From CAZWSC01 sp964636385 (lineage in GTDB: Bacteria; Eisenbacteria; RBG-16-71-46; CAIMUX01), in assembly GCA_964636385.1 (NCBI GenBank), contig CAZWSC010000112.1:1-34386 (forward strand): a stretch of DNA of 34,386 nucleotides, read 5' to 3'. Made by a program: the position numbers and the translations under genes. Below are positions 1-7,027 of this stretch, one piece after another; within the stretch, counting starts at the first letter, position 1, and each line of letters opens with the position of its first letter. The notes beneath the pieces were generated by a model, which did no database searches, had not been told where the DNA came from, and worked only from the letters and a program-made list of their open reading frames with translations.

Positions 1-1
1 C

Positions 2-34
2 ACCTGGGGCAGCATCAAGAACAACTGGCGCTAG
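2..34 (+). CDS. 3' end of an upstream gene (last 10 codons), product unknown
   Basis: Frame 2 reads TWGSIKNNWR and then stops at TAG (32-34). The strong terminator 40 bases later fits a transcription unit ending here. The protein cannot be identified from ten residues. Frame 1 stays open further but has no support. The Trp/Lys/Arg-rich end could be a C-terminal tail of a secreted protein, but that is a guess. Confidence 0.45.
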   Translation, partial: TWGSIKNNWR

Positions 35-73
35 TACCCGGCCGCGAGTTCTTGACAGCACAGCATGGTTCGT

Positions 74-107
74 GAGAGAGGCCGCCTTCGGGCGGCCTCT
101 CTCTGTT
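74..107 (+). terminator. Intrinsic terminator with UUCG tetraloop
   Basis: A perfect 13-bp stem (74-86 with 91-103) closes on a C(TTCG)G tetraloop at 87-90 and is followed by TGTT. The loop is the extra-stable UUCG type. The T-tract is short, so efficiency rests on the stem. It ends the gene whose stop is at 32-34 and insulates the kinase operon. Confidence 0.88.
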
Positions 108-206
108 GGCGTGGGATTCCACCCGGAACCCTCCCCGTGCGGGACGACGGCAGTGAACCGGCCATCGCCGGATTGCGCGAGGGTCGCCGTCTACTGCCGC
201 AGTGTC

Positions 207-235
207 TTGTCCGGCTGTGAGCCCTCTGATAGCCT
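207..235 (+). promoter_or_regulatory. Candidate sigma-70 promoter for the kinase/regulator operon, extended -10
   Basis: TTGTCC at 207-212, a 17-base spacer and TAGCCT at 230-235. TG lies one base before the -10 (TGA-TAGCCT), the extended -10 arrangement. The same nine bases TGATAGCCT recur at 24129-24137 behind a perfect TTGACA. The start codon of the kinase is about 110 bases downstream. Bases 108-206 and 236-343 show nothing else I can support. Confidence 0.5.
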
Positions 236-343
236 GCTTCTCGCGTCGGCAACCTGGCCGCCTTGCCCCCTGTCCGTCGACACGCCATCCTGCGGCGGAG
301 CGGAGGGCATCGCAGCGGACTCAGCCTGTCGCGTGGAGGATGA

Positions 344-1858
344 ATGGCACCAGCAGAGCCGGTCCGCAGCAGGGAGCGCCAGGCAGTACGGGAGAGACCG
401 CCACACTGGCTCTTCGGCATCAGGATCCGGATCTTCCTCTCCATGGTCCTGCTGGCGGCCCTTATCCTTGGTGCAGCCTCGATCTGGATCGAGCGGACTG
501 CCAGGAGGACACTCGAGGCCGAACTCGACCTTCGCCTGCTTGCGGTGGGCGGAGCCGCGGCCGGGCTGATCGATCCGGGCATTCTTCCTGCGCTCCTGGC
601 GCTGACCCCGGCGCAGTCCTCCTTCCGCCTCTACGAGGACAGGCGGAGCAATATCGAGCAGTTGCGCCTGCAGACTGGGGTTCGGCGCATCTTCCTGGCC
701 GATACGCTGGGCCGCTCGCTGGTGGACACGGATCCGCGCGCGGGCATAGGGATGGTGCTTCCCCAGATGAGGACTGACCTGGAGGGGGTCCGCCTCGCCC
801 ATTCGGGAGAACCCGTGGCCGGCCGGCTGTTCACGGACTCCGAAGGACAGATCCGCAAAACCGGCTACGTGCCGGTTATGCTGGGAGGTACTGCCGCTGG
901 CGTAATCGGCGTCGAGGCCGACGCCGTGTTTCTCGGCGCAATCCGCACCCTGCGGGCGAGGATCCTGGGCGTTGGCGTGGTGGGATTGCTGGCTGCGTTC
1001 TTCCTGGCTGCACTTGTTTCGCGCGGGTTGACCCGGCCGACGATGCAGCTTGTCCACTGGGCGCGTCACCTCGGACGCGGGGACCTGTCGCCAAGGGTGC
1101 CCGTAAGAGGGCGCGATGAGATTGCATTCCTTGGCCGCACACTCGAAACGATGCGCGAAGACCTGGAGACGAGGGATCGGGAGATGCGCTCGATGGTCGC
1201 CGGTGTCGCGCACGAGATCAGAAACCCCCTGGGCGGGATCCGCCTCTATGCGGAACTACTTGCGGAGACCCCGGGGCTGGACGGGAAGTCTTCGGCCCGC
1301 CTGGAGAAGATCCTGCGCGAGCTTGACCATATGGGCAGGATCGTGGAGGAGTTCCTGCAGTACGCGCGACCGGCGGCGCCCGATCCCGAGGATGTCGAAC
1401 TCGAAGAGCTTGTCCGGGGTCTTGTCGACACCGTGCTGCCGGAGGCAGAGAGCGGTGGAGTCCGTCTTGAGGCTGTACTCCCCACGTCAAAGCCGGGTGG
1501 GAGTGGTGCGGGCGGAACGCCATGCAATGTGCGTTTTGACAGGACTCATCTGAGCCAGATCGTACGCAACCTTCTGCGCAATGCGATCGAGGCGGCACAG
1601 ACTGGTGGAGTCGTTCGGGTCGGGGTGGATGAAGATCCGTGGCGGCTGTGGGTGGAGGACTCTGGTGAGGGGATCGCGGTTGAGGAACAGGAACGGATCT
1701 TCGAGCCCTTCTTCACCACCAAGGCTGAAGGCGCGGGGCTTGGCCTCGCCATTGTGCGGCGCCTCACGGTGCTCAACGGCGCATCGGTGAGCCTGCAGAG
1801 CGGGGGACTCGGAGGCGCGCGGTTCGAAGTGAGGTTCAGTGAAAGGGAGCACCCATGA
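344..1858 (+). CDS. Membrane sensor histidine kinase (Cache-like sensor, HAMP, HisKA, HATPase)
   Basis: Inner-membrane sensor kinase of 504 residues, the likely partner of the NtrC-type regulator that follows with a 4-base overlap (ATGA). TM1 is at about 26-47 and TM2 at about 205-227. The roughly 155 residues between them look like a periplasmic single-Cache sensor. HAMP follows (about 228-280), then the phosphoacceptor motif GVAHEIRNPLGG with His290, the N box NLLRNAIEA (Asn413), the G1 box VEDSGEGI, the F box FEPFFTTK and the G2 box GAGLGLAI. All catalytic motifs are intact. GGAGG at 335-339 precedes ATG 344 with tight spacing; a second ATG at 340 is out of frame. The architecture resembles AtoS/ZraS-type kinases that phosphorylate sigma-54 activators. 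The ligand is unknown. Confidence 0.93.
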   Translation: MAPAEPVRSRERQAVRERPPHWLFGIRIRIFLSMVLLAALILGAASIWIERTARRTLEAELDLRLLAVGGAAAGLIDPGILPALLALTPAQSSFRLYEDRRSNIEQLRLQTGVRRIFLADTLGRSLVDTDPRAGIGMVLPQMRTDLEGVRLAHSGEPVAGRLFTDSEGQIRKTGYVPVMLGGTAAGVIGVEADAVFLGAIRTLRARILGVGVVGLLAAFFLAALVSRGLTRPTMQLVHWARHLGRGDLSPRVPVRGRDEIAFLGRTLETMREDLETRDREMRSMVAGVAHEIRNPLGGIRLYAELLAETPGLDGKSSARLEKILRELDHMGRIVEEFLQYARPAAPDPEDVELEELVRGLVDTVLPEAESGGVRLEAVLPTSKPGGSGAGGTPCNVRFDRTHLSQIVRNLLRNAIEAAQTGGVVRVGVDEDPWRLWVEDSGEGIAVEEQERIFEPFFTTKAEGAGLGLAIVRRLTVLNGASVSLQSGGLGGARFEVRFSEREHP

Positions 1859-3255
1859 GGCGGATCCTGGTTGTGGAGGATCAGGAGACCCTGCGGGAGG
1901 GGATCCTCGAGGCGCTAGCGGCGCCGGATGTGACGCTTGAGGGGTTTTCCGGCGGGACAGAGGCGTTGGCGGCGATCGAGCGCGAACCGGCAGACCTCGT
2001 TCTGACGGACCTCCGCCTCGAGAAGGCGGATACCGGCCTGGAGATCCTGAAGAGTGTGAGAGGCATGTCGCCCCGAACCGAAGTCCTGCTGATGACCGCC
2101 TACGCGACCGTTGAGGTCGCTGTGGAGGCGATGAAGGCAGGGGCTTTCGACTTCCTGACGAAGCCGTTCACCATGGCGCACCTCAAGGAGAAGGTACGCC
2201 AGGTCCGGGCGGTGCTGGATCTGAGGGACAGCCTCGAGCTGGCAAGGCACCGGGCCGAGGTCCTGCAGAACGAGGTCGACTCCCGCTTCGACGAAGGGAG
2301 AATAGTGGGCGAGAGCCCGCCCATGCGAGAGCTCATACGGCAGATTGCGAAGGTGGCGGACTCCGGATCATCGATCCTCATCCTTGGGGAGAGCGGCACG
2401 GGGAAGGAGGTGGTCGCCCGCGCGATCCACCGCCGCAGCGGCAGGCGTGACGGACCTTTCATCTCGGTCAACTGCGGCGCCCTCGCCGAGGGGCTTCTCG
2501 AGAGCGAGCTTTTCGGGCATGAGGAGGGCGCATTCACGGGGGCGGTACGCCTGAAGCGCGGCAGGTTCGAACTGGCGGACGGCGGTACGCTGCTGCTGGA
2601 CGAGGTGGCGGAGGTCCCGCCGGCGACCCAGGTCCGGCTCCTGCGCGTCCTGCAGGAGCGCTCATTCGAGCGGGTAGGTGGAGAGAAGAGCCTGAAGGTG
2701 GATGTGCGCGTGCTAGCGGCGACGCACCGGGACCTGCAGACCGAGGTGCGTGAAGGCCGGTTCCGCGAGGACCTCTTCTACAGGCTGTACGTGATCCCTC
2801 TGCACATACCTCCCCTCAGGGACCGGCGGGAGGACATCCAGCTTCTGGTCCACTACTTCACCGAACGTCTGTGCCGCCAGATGGGGCGCAGACCTGTGTC
2901 CATCGATCCGGAGGCACTGAAGTTGCTTCAGGTATACCGGTGGCCCGGGAATGTCCGGGAACTGGAGAACGTCCTGGAGCGGGCAATCGTCCTCTGTGAG
3001 GATGACAGGGTCACCCCCGGGGATCTGCCGTTCCGCAACCCCTCCGGAGGGATCGAGGTGCCGCTGCCCGCGGGCTTCCCACCTCTCCGCGATGTGGTGG
3101 AACAGGTTGAACGACAGATGATTCACAGGGCGATGGAGGCCGCCGGCGGGGTGAAGACCGAGGCGGCGAGGCTTCTGGATTTGAAGCCCAGCGTTCTCTA
3201 CTACAAGCTGGAGAAATACCGCATGACGGACGGCCAAGGCGGCGCGGGACCATAG
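1855..3255 (+). CDS. NtrC-family sigma-54-dependent response regulator
   Basis: Cytoplasmic transcription activator of 466 residues with the full three-domain layout. Receiver domain: acidic pocket Glu8/Asp9, phosphoacceptor Asp52 in LVLTDLRL, Lys in LTKPF. AAA+ domain: Walker A GESGTGKE at about 178-185, the sigma-54-contact loop GAFTGA at about 225-230, Walker B GGTLLLDEV, arginine-finger region FREDLFYRL. A Fis-type helix-turn-helix lies near the C-terminus (EAARLLDLKPSVLYYKLEKY). The intact GAFTGA loop means it should activate sigma-54 promoters; a near-consensus one lies at 5500-5515, 2.2 kb downstream. It is translationally coupled to the kinase. Targets elsewhere in the genome cannot be seen. 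Confidence 0.96.
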   Translation: MRRILVVEDQETLREGILEALAAPDVTLEGFSGGTEALAAIEREPADLVLTDLRLEKADTGLEILKSVRGMSPRTEVLLMTAYATVEVAVEAMKAGAFDFLTKPFTMAHLKEKVRQVRAVLDLRDSLELARHRAEVLQNEVDSRFDEGRIVGESPPMRELIRQIAKVADSGSSILILGESGTGKEVVARAIHRRSGRRDGPFISVNCGALAEGLLESELFGHEEGAFTGAVRLKRGRFELADGGTLLLDEVAEVPPATQVRLLRVLQERSFERVGGEKSLKVDVRVLAATHRDLQTEVREGRFREDLFYRLYVIPLHIPPLRDRREDIQLLVHYFTERLCRQMGRRPVSIDPEALKLLQVYRWPGNVRELENVLERAIVLCEDDRVTPGDLPFRNPSGGIEVPLPAGFPPLRDVVEQVERQMIHRAMEAAGGVKTEAARLLDLKPSVLYYKLEKYRMTDGQGGAGP

Positions 3256-3258
3256 ACC

Positions 3259-4203
3259 ATGCACGCACGAAGAGACATCCGGACTGCCGGATTCCTGATG
3301 TTGGTCATCGGATTTCTGACGGGTGCGGCCTCTGCCGAGCCTGTCGAGGCGGCGCTCGACTGCATCTCTGCCATGGAGCGGGAGCAGCTTGCGCATGCTG
3401 AGAAGGTGATCGAGGCCGAGAGCATCGGCCTCCGCATCGACCATCTCCGCAGGGCGGGGAGTGCGGTTCCGGAGGAGCTCCTGCGGAGGGCCGAACGCCT
3501 TGAGCAGGAGGCGCTGGACCGGGAGGTGGAACTTGCCTCCAGACGCGAGCTCTGCCGGAGCCTCTCCCTGGCTGCACTAGAGCAGTGCCGTGGCCGTATC
3601 AAGGCGCTCCAGTCCTCCCTCTCCGCCGGCGAGCTCACTTCGGAGGATGCTGAAGAGCTTCTTGGCCTCTACGAAACCCGCTCCAGGCTGGAGGCCGTTC
3701 TGGAAGCACCGATCACACTGAGCTACGCACTCCTGCCCCTGGATCCGTCCGACACACAAGAGACCTTGCGGGCGAAGCTGCAATACTATGAAGATGTCCA
3801 CGAGTATCTGGAAGGGCTGCTGGCCAGGATCACAGCCCGCACAGGCGATGTGGCCAGGGAGAGACAGACCCTGGTCGAGGCGCAACGCTTCCTGGACGAC
3901 ATGAGCTTTCTGGATGAGGGCGGGCGCATGTCGGCTGGGGGACCGCTCCGGCTCCCCGGTGGCGGAGAGTCCGATGTGCCCGGTCACGCCAGGCCGGCTC
4001 TCCGGTCAGGTGAGCTGGGGCTTGCATCGAGGGAGCTTGAGTCCCTCATGTCCCTGAGCCCGGCCTCTCCGGGCGAGTCGGATCAACTGCTGGACCTGCT
4101 GTCGCAGGTTCTCATCAGGATCGAGAGCGAGGTTGAAGCTGTATCCAGAGAGAGAGACCGGATCGAGGAACGGCTGCTTTCGGATACGACCGATCCGCGC
4201 TGA
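3259..4203 (+). CDS. Exported coiled-coil protein, function unknown
   Basis: I do not recognise this family. The 314-residue product begins with a clear signal peptide (hydrophobic stretch at about 11-23, probable cleavage after AASA), so it should be periplasmic. Almost all the rest is charged, Leu/Glu/Arg-rich helix with heptad character (about 40-120, 165-210, 255-310), broken by a Gly/Pro-rich stretch near 220-245. It starts 3 bases after the regulator and its end overlaps the next gene, so it is probably cotranscribed with the two-component system. A structural or scaffolding role at the envelope is a guess from shape alone. Confidence 0.75.
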   Translation: MHARRDIRTAGFLMLVIGFLTGAASAEPVEAALDCISAMEREQLAHAEKVIEAESIGLRIDHLRRAGSAVPEELLRRAERLEQEALDREVELASRRELCRSLSLAALEQCRGRIKALQSSLSAGELTSEDAEELLGLYETRSRLEAVLEAPITLSYALLPLDPSDTQETLRAKLQYYEDVHEYLEGLLARITARTGDVARERQTLVEAQRFLDDMSFLDEGGRMSAGGPLRLPGGGESDVPGHARPALRSGELGLASRELESLMSLSPASPGESDQLLDLLSQVLIRIESEVEAVSRERDRIEERLLSDTTDPR

Positions 4204-5359
4204 GCGCACCCCCGCGCGCTGCCTGCCTGTCTGGCTGACCTTCCTTGCCGCCTTCGTGCTCCCCCTGTCCGCCGGCGCATCCGGATCCCCGTCAGCCCGT
4301 GCGGAATCCGACTGGTCACTCGGTGTGCGGGTGCGCACTTCAATGGGGCGCGACACCAATGTCCTGGAATCGCTTGATCCGGACGCGGCAATCGAGGAGA
4401 CATTCGCCCGCCTGATGACCCAGTTCAGATTGGGGCGAAGGGGCCTGCCCGGTGGACTTCTAATGGATCTGGGAGGGCGCCTGCTGGCGGAGCGTTACAG
4501 GGGCATGCGGAGCGAGGCGCGGTACCAGGAGGAGGTCAGCATTGGGGTGCTCGCTCCCGGCCCGGCGCGGAGCGGGATGAGCCGCCTTGAGGCAGGATGG
4601 AGCGGGAGGCAGTACCCCGACTCGACGATCAGGGGTTTCGCCCGGTGGTGGGTGCGTCCCCAGACACAGATGCGCCTCGGACCGACTGGAACCCTTCGTG
4701 TCCGGACGGAGGTGTGGGGCCTCGACTTCCGTCGTACAGACCCAAGGGACCAGGTCGGACTGAGCGTGGACCTCACGTACGAGCATCCGCTGCGTAGATG
4801 GCTCCTGCTGGATGCCGGCCTGGAGTTGGGCGGTGTCCGGCACGGCCTGCCGTCGATCCAGGTGACGGATGGCAGGCAGGACACGACCGAGGAGCCACAC
4901 CCGCTGCAGGTCGAAGGCCCGGATCGACGCGATGACTACCGTTTCGGACACCTGGGAGTCAGGTGGATGCGCTGGGTTCTCTTTCGGGTGCAGTTCGGCT
5001 TTCGCTCGCAGGTATCCAACTCCATCGATGCCGGTTTCTCCCGCAGCGAGATTCGCTGGCTGGTTGCGCGCGGGCTGCCGCTGGATCTGCAGTTTCAGTG
5101 CTTCGGGAACCTGGAGACCACCCGGTACTCCGACCGCAAGCTGGACTTGCTGGATGTAGTGCTCCCTGGTGAGGTGGAGGCCAACGACGACGACAATACC
5201 TTGGCAATCCGCCTCTCCCGGCGGATCGGCCGGGGCCTCAGCGCGGATGTGCGGTACTCATGGTTCCGGAATGAATCGCTCTTCCTTCGGGACTACTACC
5301 GCAAGCGCGTTCTGACCTTCGGGCTCAACTGGGAGGCCGGGGAAGTCTCAGGTTTCTGA
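4133..5359 (+). CDS. Predicted outer-membrane beta-barrel protein
   Basis: A protein of about 408 residues with a long basic N-region followed by a hydrophobic signal segment (residues about 32-49). Most of the rest alternates polar and hydrophobic residues with many Arg/Tyr/Trp, as in amphipathic beta strands, and the protein ends in Phe, the usual beta-signal for BAM-mediated insertion. No known porin family is recognised. The start is uncertain: the frame has TTG at 4133, inside the previous gene (71-base overlap), and the signal peptide needs most of that region; no good ribosome-binding site is visible. Its position after a periplasmic coiled-coil protein suggests an envelope unit under the same control. 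Confidence 0.72.
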   Translation: MKLYPERETGSRNGCFRIRPIRAERTPARCLPVWLTFLAAFVLPLSAGASGSPSARAESDWSLGVRVRTSMGRDTNVLESLDPDAAIEETFARLMTQFRLGRRGLPGGLLMDLGGRLLAERYRGMRSEARYQEEVSIGVLAPGPARSGMSRLEAGWSGRQYPDSTIRGFARWWVRPQTQMRLGPTGTLRVRTEVWGLDFRRTDPRDQVGLSVDLTYEHPLRRWLLLDAGLELGGVRHGLPSIQVTDGRQDTTEEPHPLQVEGPDRRDDYRFGHLGVRWMRWVLFRVQFGFRSQVSNSIDAGFSRSEIRWLVARGLPLDLQFQCFGNLETTRYSDRKLDLLDVVLPGEVEANDDDNTLAIRLSRRIGRGLSADVRYSWFRNESLFLRDYYRKRVLTFGLNWEAGEVSGF

Positions 5360-5365
5360 GTCCCG

Positions 5366-5488
5366 TGTCAGTAATCGGTGCGGAACTCCGGGGGGACACA
5401 ACCTCCCGTTCAGACACCTGCCTGTTCTTGTCATCACTAACGGGTTGCCCGACAGTGTGTTGAAGATTCATGGCCGACTCCTGTCATC
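5366..5488 (+). promoter_or_regulatory. Three TGTCA elements upstream of the sigma-54 promoter (possible activator sites)
   Basis: TGTCA occurs at 5366-5370, and TGTCATC at 5429-5435 and 5482-5488. The first two lie roughly 130 and 70 bases upstream of the sigma-54 element, the usual range for NtrC-type enhancer sites. They are short and direct rather than palindromic, so chance is a serious alternative. The rest of the 5360-5499 gap shows nothing else clear. Confidence 0.25.
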
Positions 5489-5499
5489 CTCCCGGCATG

Positions 5500-5515
5500 T
5501 GGCACGATTATCGCC
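5500..5515 (+). promoter_or_regulatory. Sigma-54 (RpoN) promoter
   Basis: TGGCACGATTATCGCC matches the RpoN consensus TGGCACG-N4-TTGC: all seven bases of the -24 element, and GC of the -12 element (5513-5514) in exact register. Only the second T of TTGC differs. With C5514 at -12, transcription would start near A5526, three bases before ATG 5529. An NtrC-type activator is encoded 2.2 kb upstream. Confidence 0.75.
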
Positions 5516-5528
5516 TGTAAGCATTATC

Positions 5529-6398
5529 ATGCGCAGCCTCAAGATTATCATCCTCATGTCTGCCGCAGCCCTGGTCGGGATCACTGCGGGATGCGGCTGG
5601 GATTCCGCGACGGGACCCCGGCAGCATAGGCCCGACTGGGATTCGGTGCGGTACCAGACCGGTGATCCCGAAGCGGAATCCAGCCTGGAATTGACTGTCC
5701 TGCCTGACGGCCGGCTCAGCATGACTGAAACTCGGGGGGATGAGGTGTCCGTAAGGGGCCTCCTCGCGGGCGGGAACCTGGAGACGCTCGCCCGCCTCCT
5801 GGACTCCCTCCCCCCCAGCTCTTACACCTCCGATGTCCCGTGCGCGGATGACGACGGCTTCGTGGTAACCGTCACGCGACCGGGCGGAGTGTCCACTTAC
5901 TCCTCGAATCGCTGCGATGCAGACACGCCGGAAGCACTTCAGGAACTGCGCCGGCTCTTCGACGAGTTCAATGACCTGGTGGTTGCACCGCGGGCACGGC
6001 TCGTCCCGTTCCAGATCCTTGCGGAGGGGCTGGAGAGCGACATCTCCCTGGAGAGCACCGTGATCGTACACAACAGGGACGCTCTCATCGATCTCCTGCG
6101 GAGACACAGGGCGAATGGATCTGTCGCCGTCCCCAGAGTGGACTTCGCGCGCCAGTTCGTGGTCGGCGAGTTCATGGGTGAGCAGCGCGGATCGGTCCAT
6201 GCGGTCACCGCTGATGGGGCGGAACTAACCGAGGGCGGGTGGCTGAGGGTCCTGCTGCGCAGGGTCGAACCGGTCGAAGGCTGTCCCGTCGACGGCATGG
6301 CAGTCCGGCCCTTCGTGCTTGTAGCGGTTGAGCGGTCCAGTTCGGATCTGCTCCTGCAGACCGAGGTGACACAGGTTCCCTGCCGGAGCGGGGACTGA
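5529..6398 (+). CDS. Lipoprotein with emfourin-like and PrcB_C-like domains
   Basis: 289 residues. The N-terminus is a short lipoprotein signal with a lipobox-like ITAGC (Cys22). Residues about 35-145 resemble emfourin-type domains (graded side chains around a LPDGRLSM strand, then a LARLLDSLP helix). Residues about 155-285 resemble PrcB_C-type domains (FQILAEG, a VI..RDALIDLLRRH helix, VDFARQFVVGEFMG). Both matches are from memory of family patterns and need profile searches. The frame is open upstream to 5445, but the sigma-54 promoter puts the transcript start at about 5526, which favours ATG 5529 and an almost leaderless message with no Shine-Dalgarno. It may be the envelope output of the two-component system. 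Confidence 0.75.
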   Translation: MRSLKIIILMSAAALVGITAGCGWDSATGPRQHRPDWDSVRYQTGDPEAESSLELTVLPDGRLSMTETRGDEVSVRGLLAGGNLETLARLLDSLPPSSYTSDVPCADDDGFVVTVTRPGGVSTYSSNRCDADTPEALQELRRLFDEFNDLVVAPRARLVPFQILAEGLESDISLESTVIVHNRDALIDLLRRHRANGSVAVPRVDFARQFVVGEFMGEQRGSVHAVTADGAELTEGGWLRVLLRRVEPVEGCPVDGMAVRPFVLVAVERSSSDLLLQTEVTQVPCRSGD

Positions 6399-6530
6399 TC
6401 ACCATGTTGGTTACGGAAAGGAGAGGCGATACTCAAGCGGTTGTTTCACGCGGAAGCGGCGCGCCTCAAACGATTCCCCCTTGTCTGAGGAAACTCTGCA
6501 CGGAGTGGTATCGACTCTCCTTCACCTCTT

Positions 6531-6562
6531 GCGGCTTCGATCGGACTTCGGTCGGCCGCATT
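6531..6562. other. Two-tier hairpin in the gene-free stretch
   Basis: An outer 6-bp stem TGCGGC/GCCGCA encloses an inner stem GATCG/CGGTC with a GACTT loop. No T-run follows, so it is not a terminator. It may be part of a structured RNA. Confidence 0.35.
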
Positions 6563-6760
6563 CGTCTGGCTGGAAGGCAGGTGGACAGAATGGTCGTCCG
6601 GGCTTCTCGCATGGCATCCCGTCTGAAGGCGGAAACTCCACTTTCTGCGGTTCCATCGGGGACTCCGGGCAATGGTGTCTACGGACCGAACCGGACTTGT
6701 CGACTGCATCACTCTCTGACTTGCACACTCTGAGGGGAAACCTTCCGGCCTGATCTGGCG

Positions 6761-6797
6761 GCGCGCGGTCCGTTTCGACGGATCGCGCGTTCTGCTT
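6761..6797 (+). terminator. Probable intrinsic terminator with TTCG loop
   Basis: A 13-bp stem (6761-6773 with 6778-6790; eleven Watson-Crick pairs and two G-T) closes on TTCG at 6774-6777 and is followed by TTCTGCTTCT on the + side. The left flank has no A-run, so it works on + only. It would end transcription coming from the lipoprotein gene or from an RNA in 6399-6760. Confidence 0.65.
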
Positions 6798-6947
6798 CTC
6801 CGACGGGTACCCGCACTGATCCCGGTACGGCAGCTTCGGAAGGACGAGTCCCCGCCGGCAATGGCCAGTACGTACCTGTCCGGATCCTCCCGCATCGGCC
6901 TTGGGCGGCGTCATGAACGGTTCTCCACCATCAAAGGCTCCTCCGGG

Positions 6948-6976
6948 TTGACTTACCCCCTTGGGTCGAGTATGTT
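6948..6976 (+). promoter_or_regulatory. Sigma-70-type promoter of the scpA operon
   Basis: TTGACT at 6948-6953, an exact 17-base spacer and TATGTT at 6971-6976. The start would be near 6983, about 45 bases before the chosen scpA start. This excludes the earlier GTG at 6986, which would leave almost no leader. Confidence 0.75.
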
Positions 6977-7027
6977 ACAGCCCTTGTGGGATCAGCCATG
7001 GAGGATCGGTCCCGAAGGAGGATATTA

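Larger units (their letters stand above)
6399..6947. other. 549-base stretch without a recognised gene
   Basis: Short open frames exist on both strands, but none looks like a protein or has a convincing ribosome-binding site. It contains two strong hairpins (6531-6562 and 6761-6790). It lacks the tRNA-like end of tmRNA and the P4 signature of RNase P RNA. It could be a long 3' UTR, an unrecognised structured RNA of about 350 nt ending at the second hairpin, or decayed sequence. Confidence 0.5.

Noticed and set aside
191..1213. 340-codon minus-strand open frame over the kinase gene
   Set aside because: Shadow of the histidine kinase; composition rich in Arg, Gln, His and Pro and no recognisable domain.
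6404..6733. 109-codon open frame after the lipoprotein
   Set aside because: No recognised domain, a Ser/Thr/Arg/Cys-rich product unlike its neighbours, and no typical operon spacing to another gene. I could not exclude it, so the region is listed as gene-free with moderate confidence.
6399..6947. tmRNA or RNase P RNA in the gap
   Set aside because: No tRNA-like 3' end and no P4-type GAGGAAAGTCC signature on either strand.
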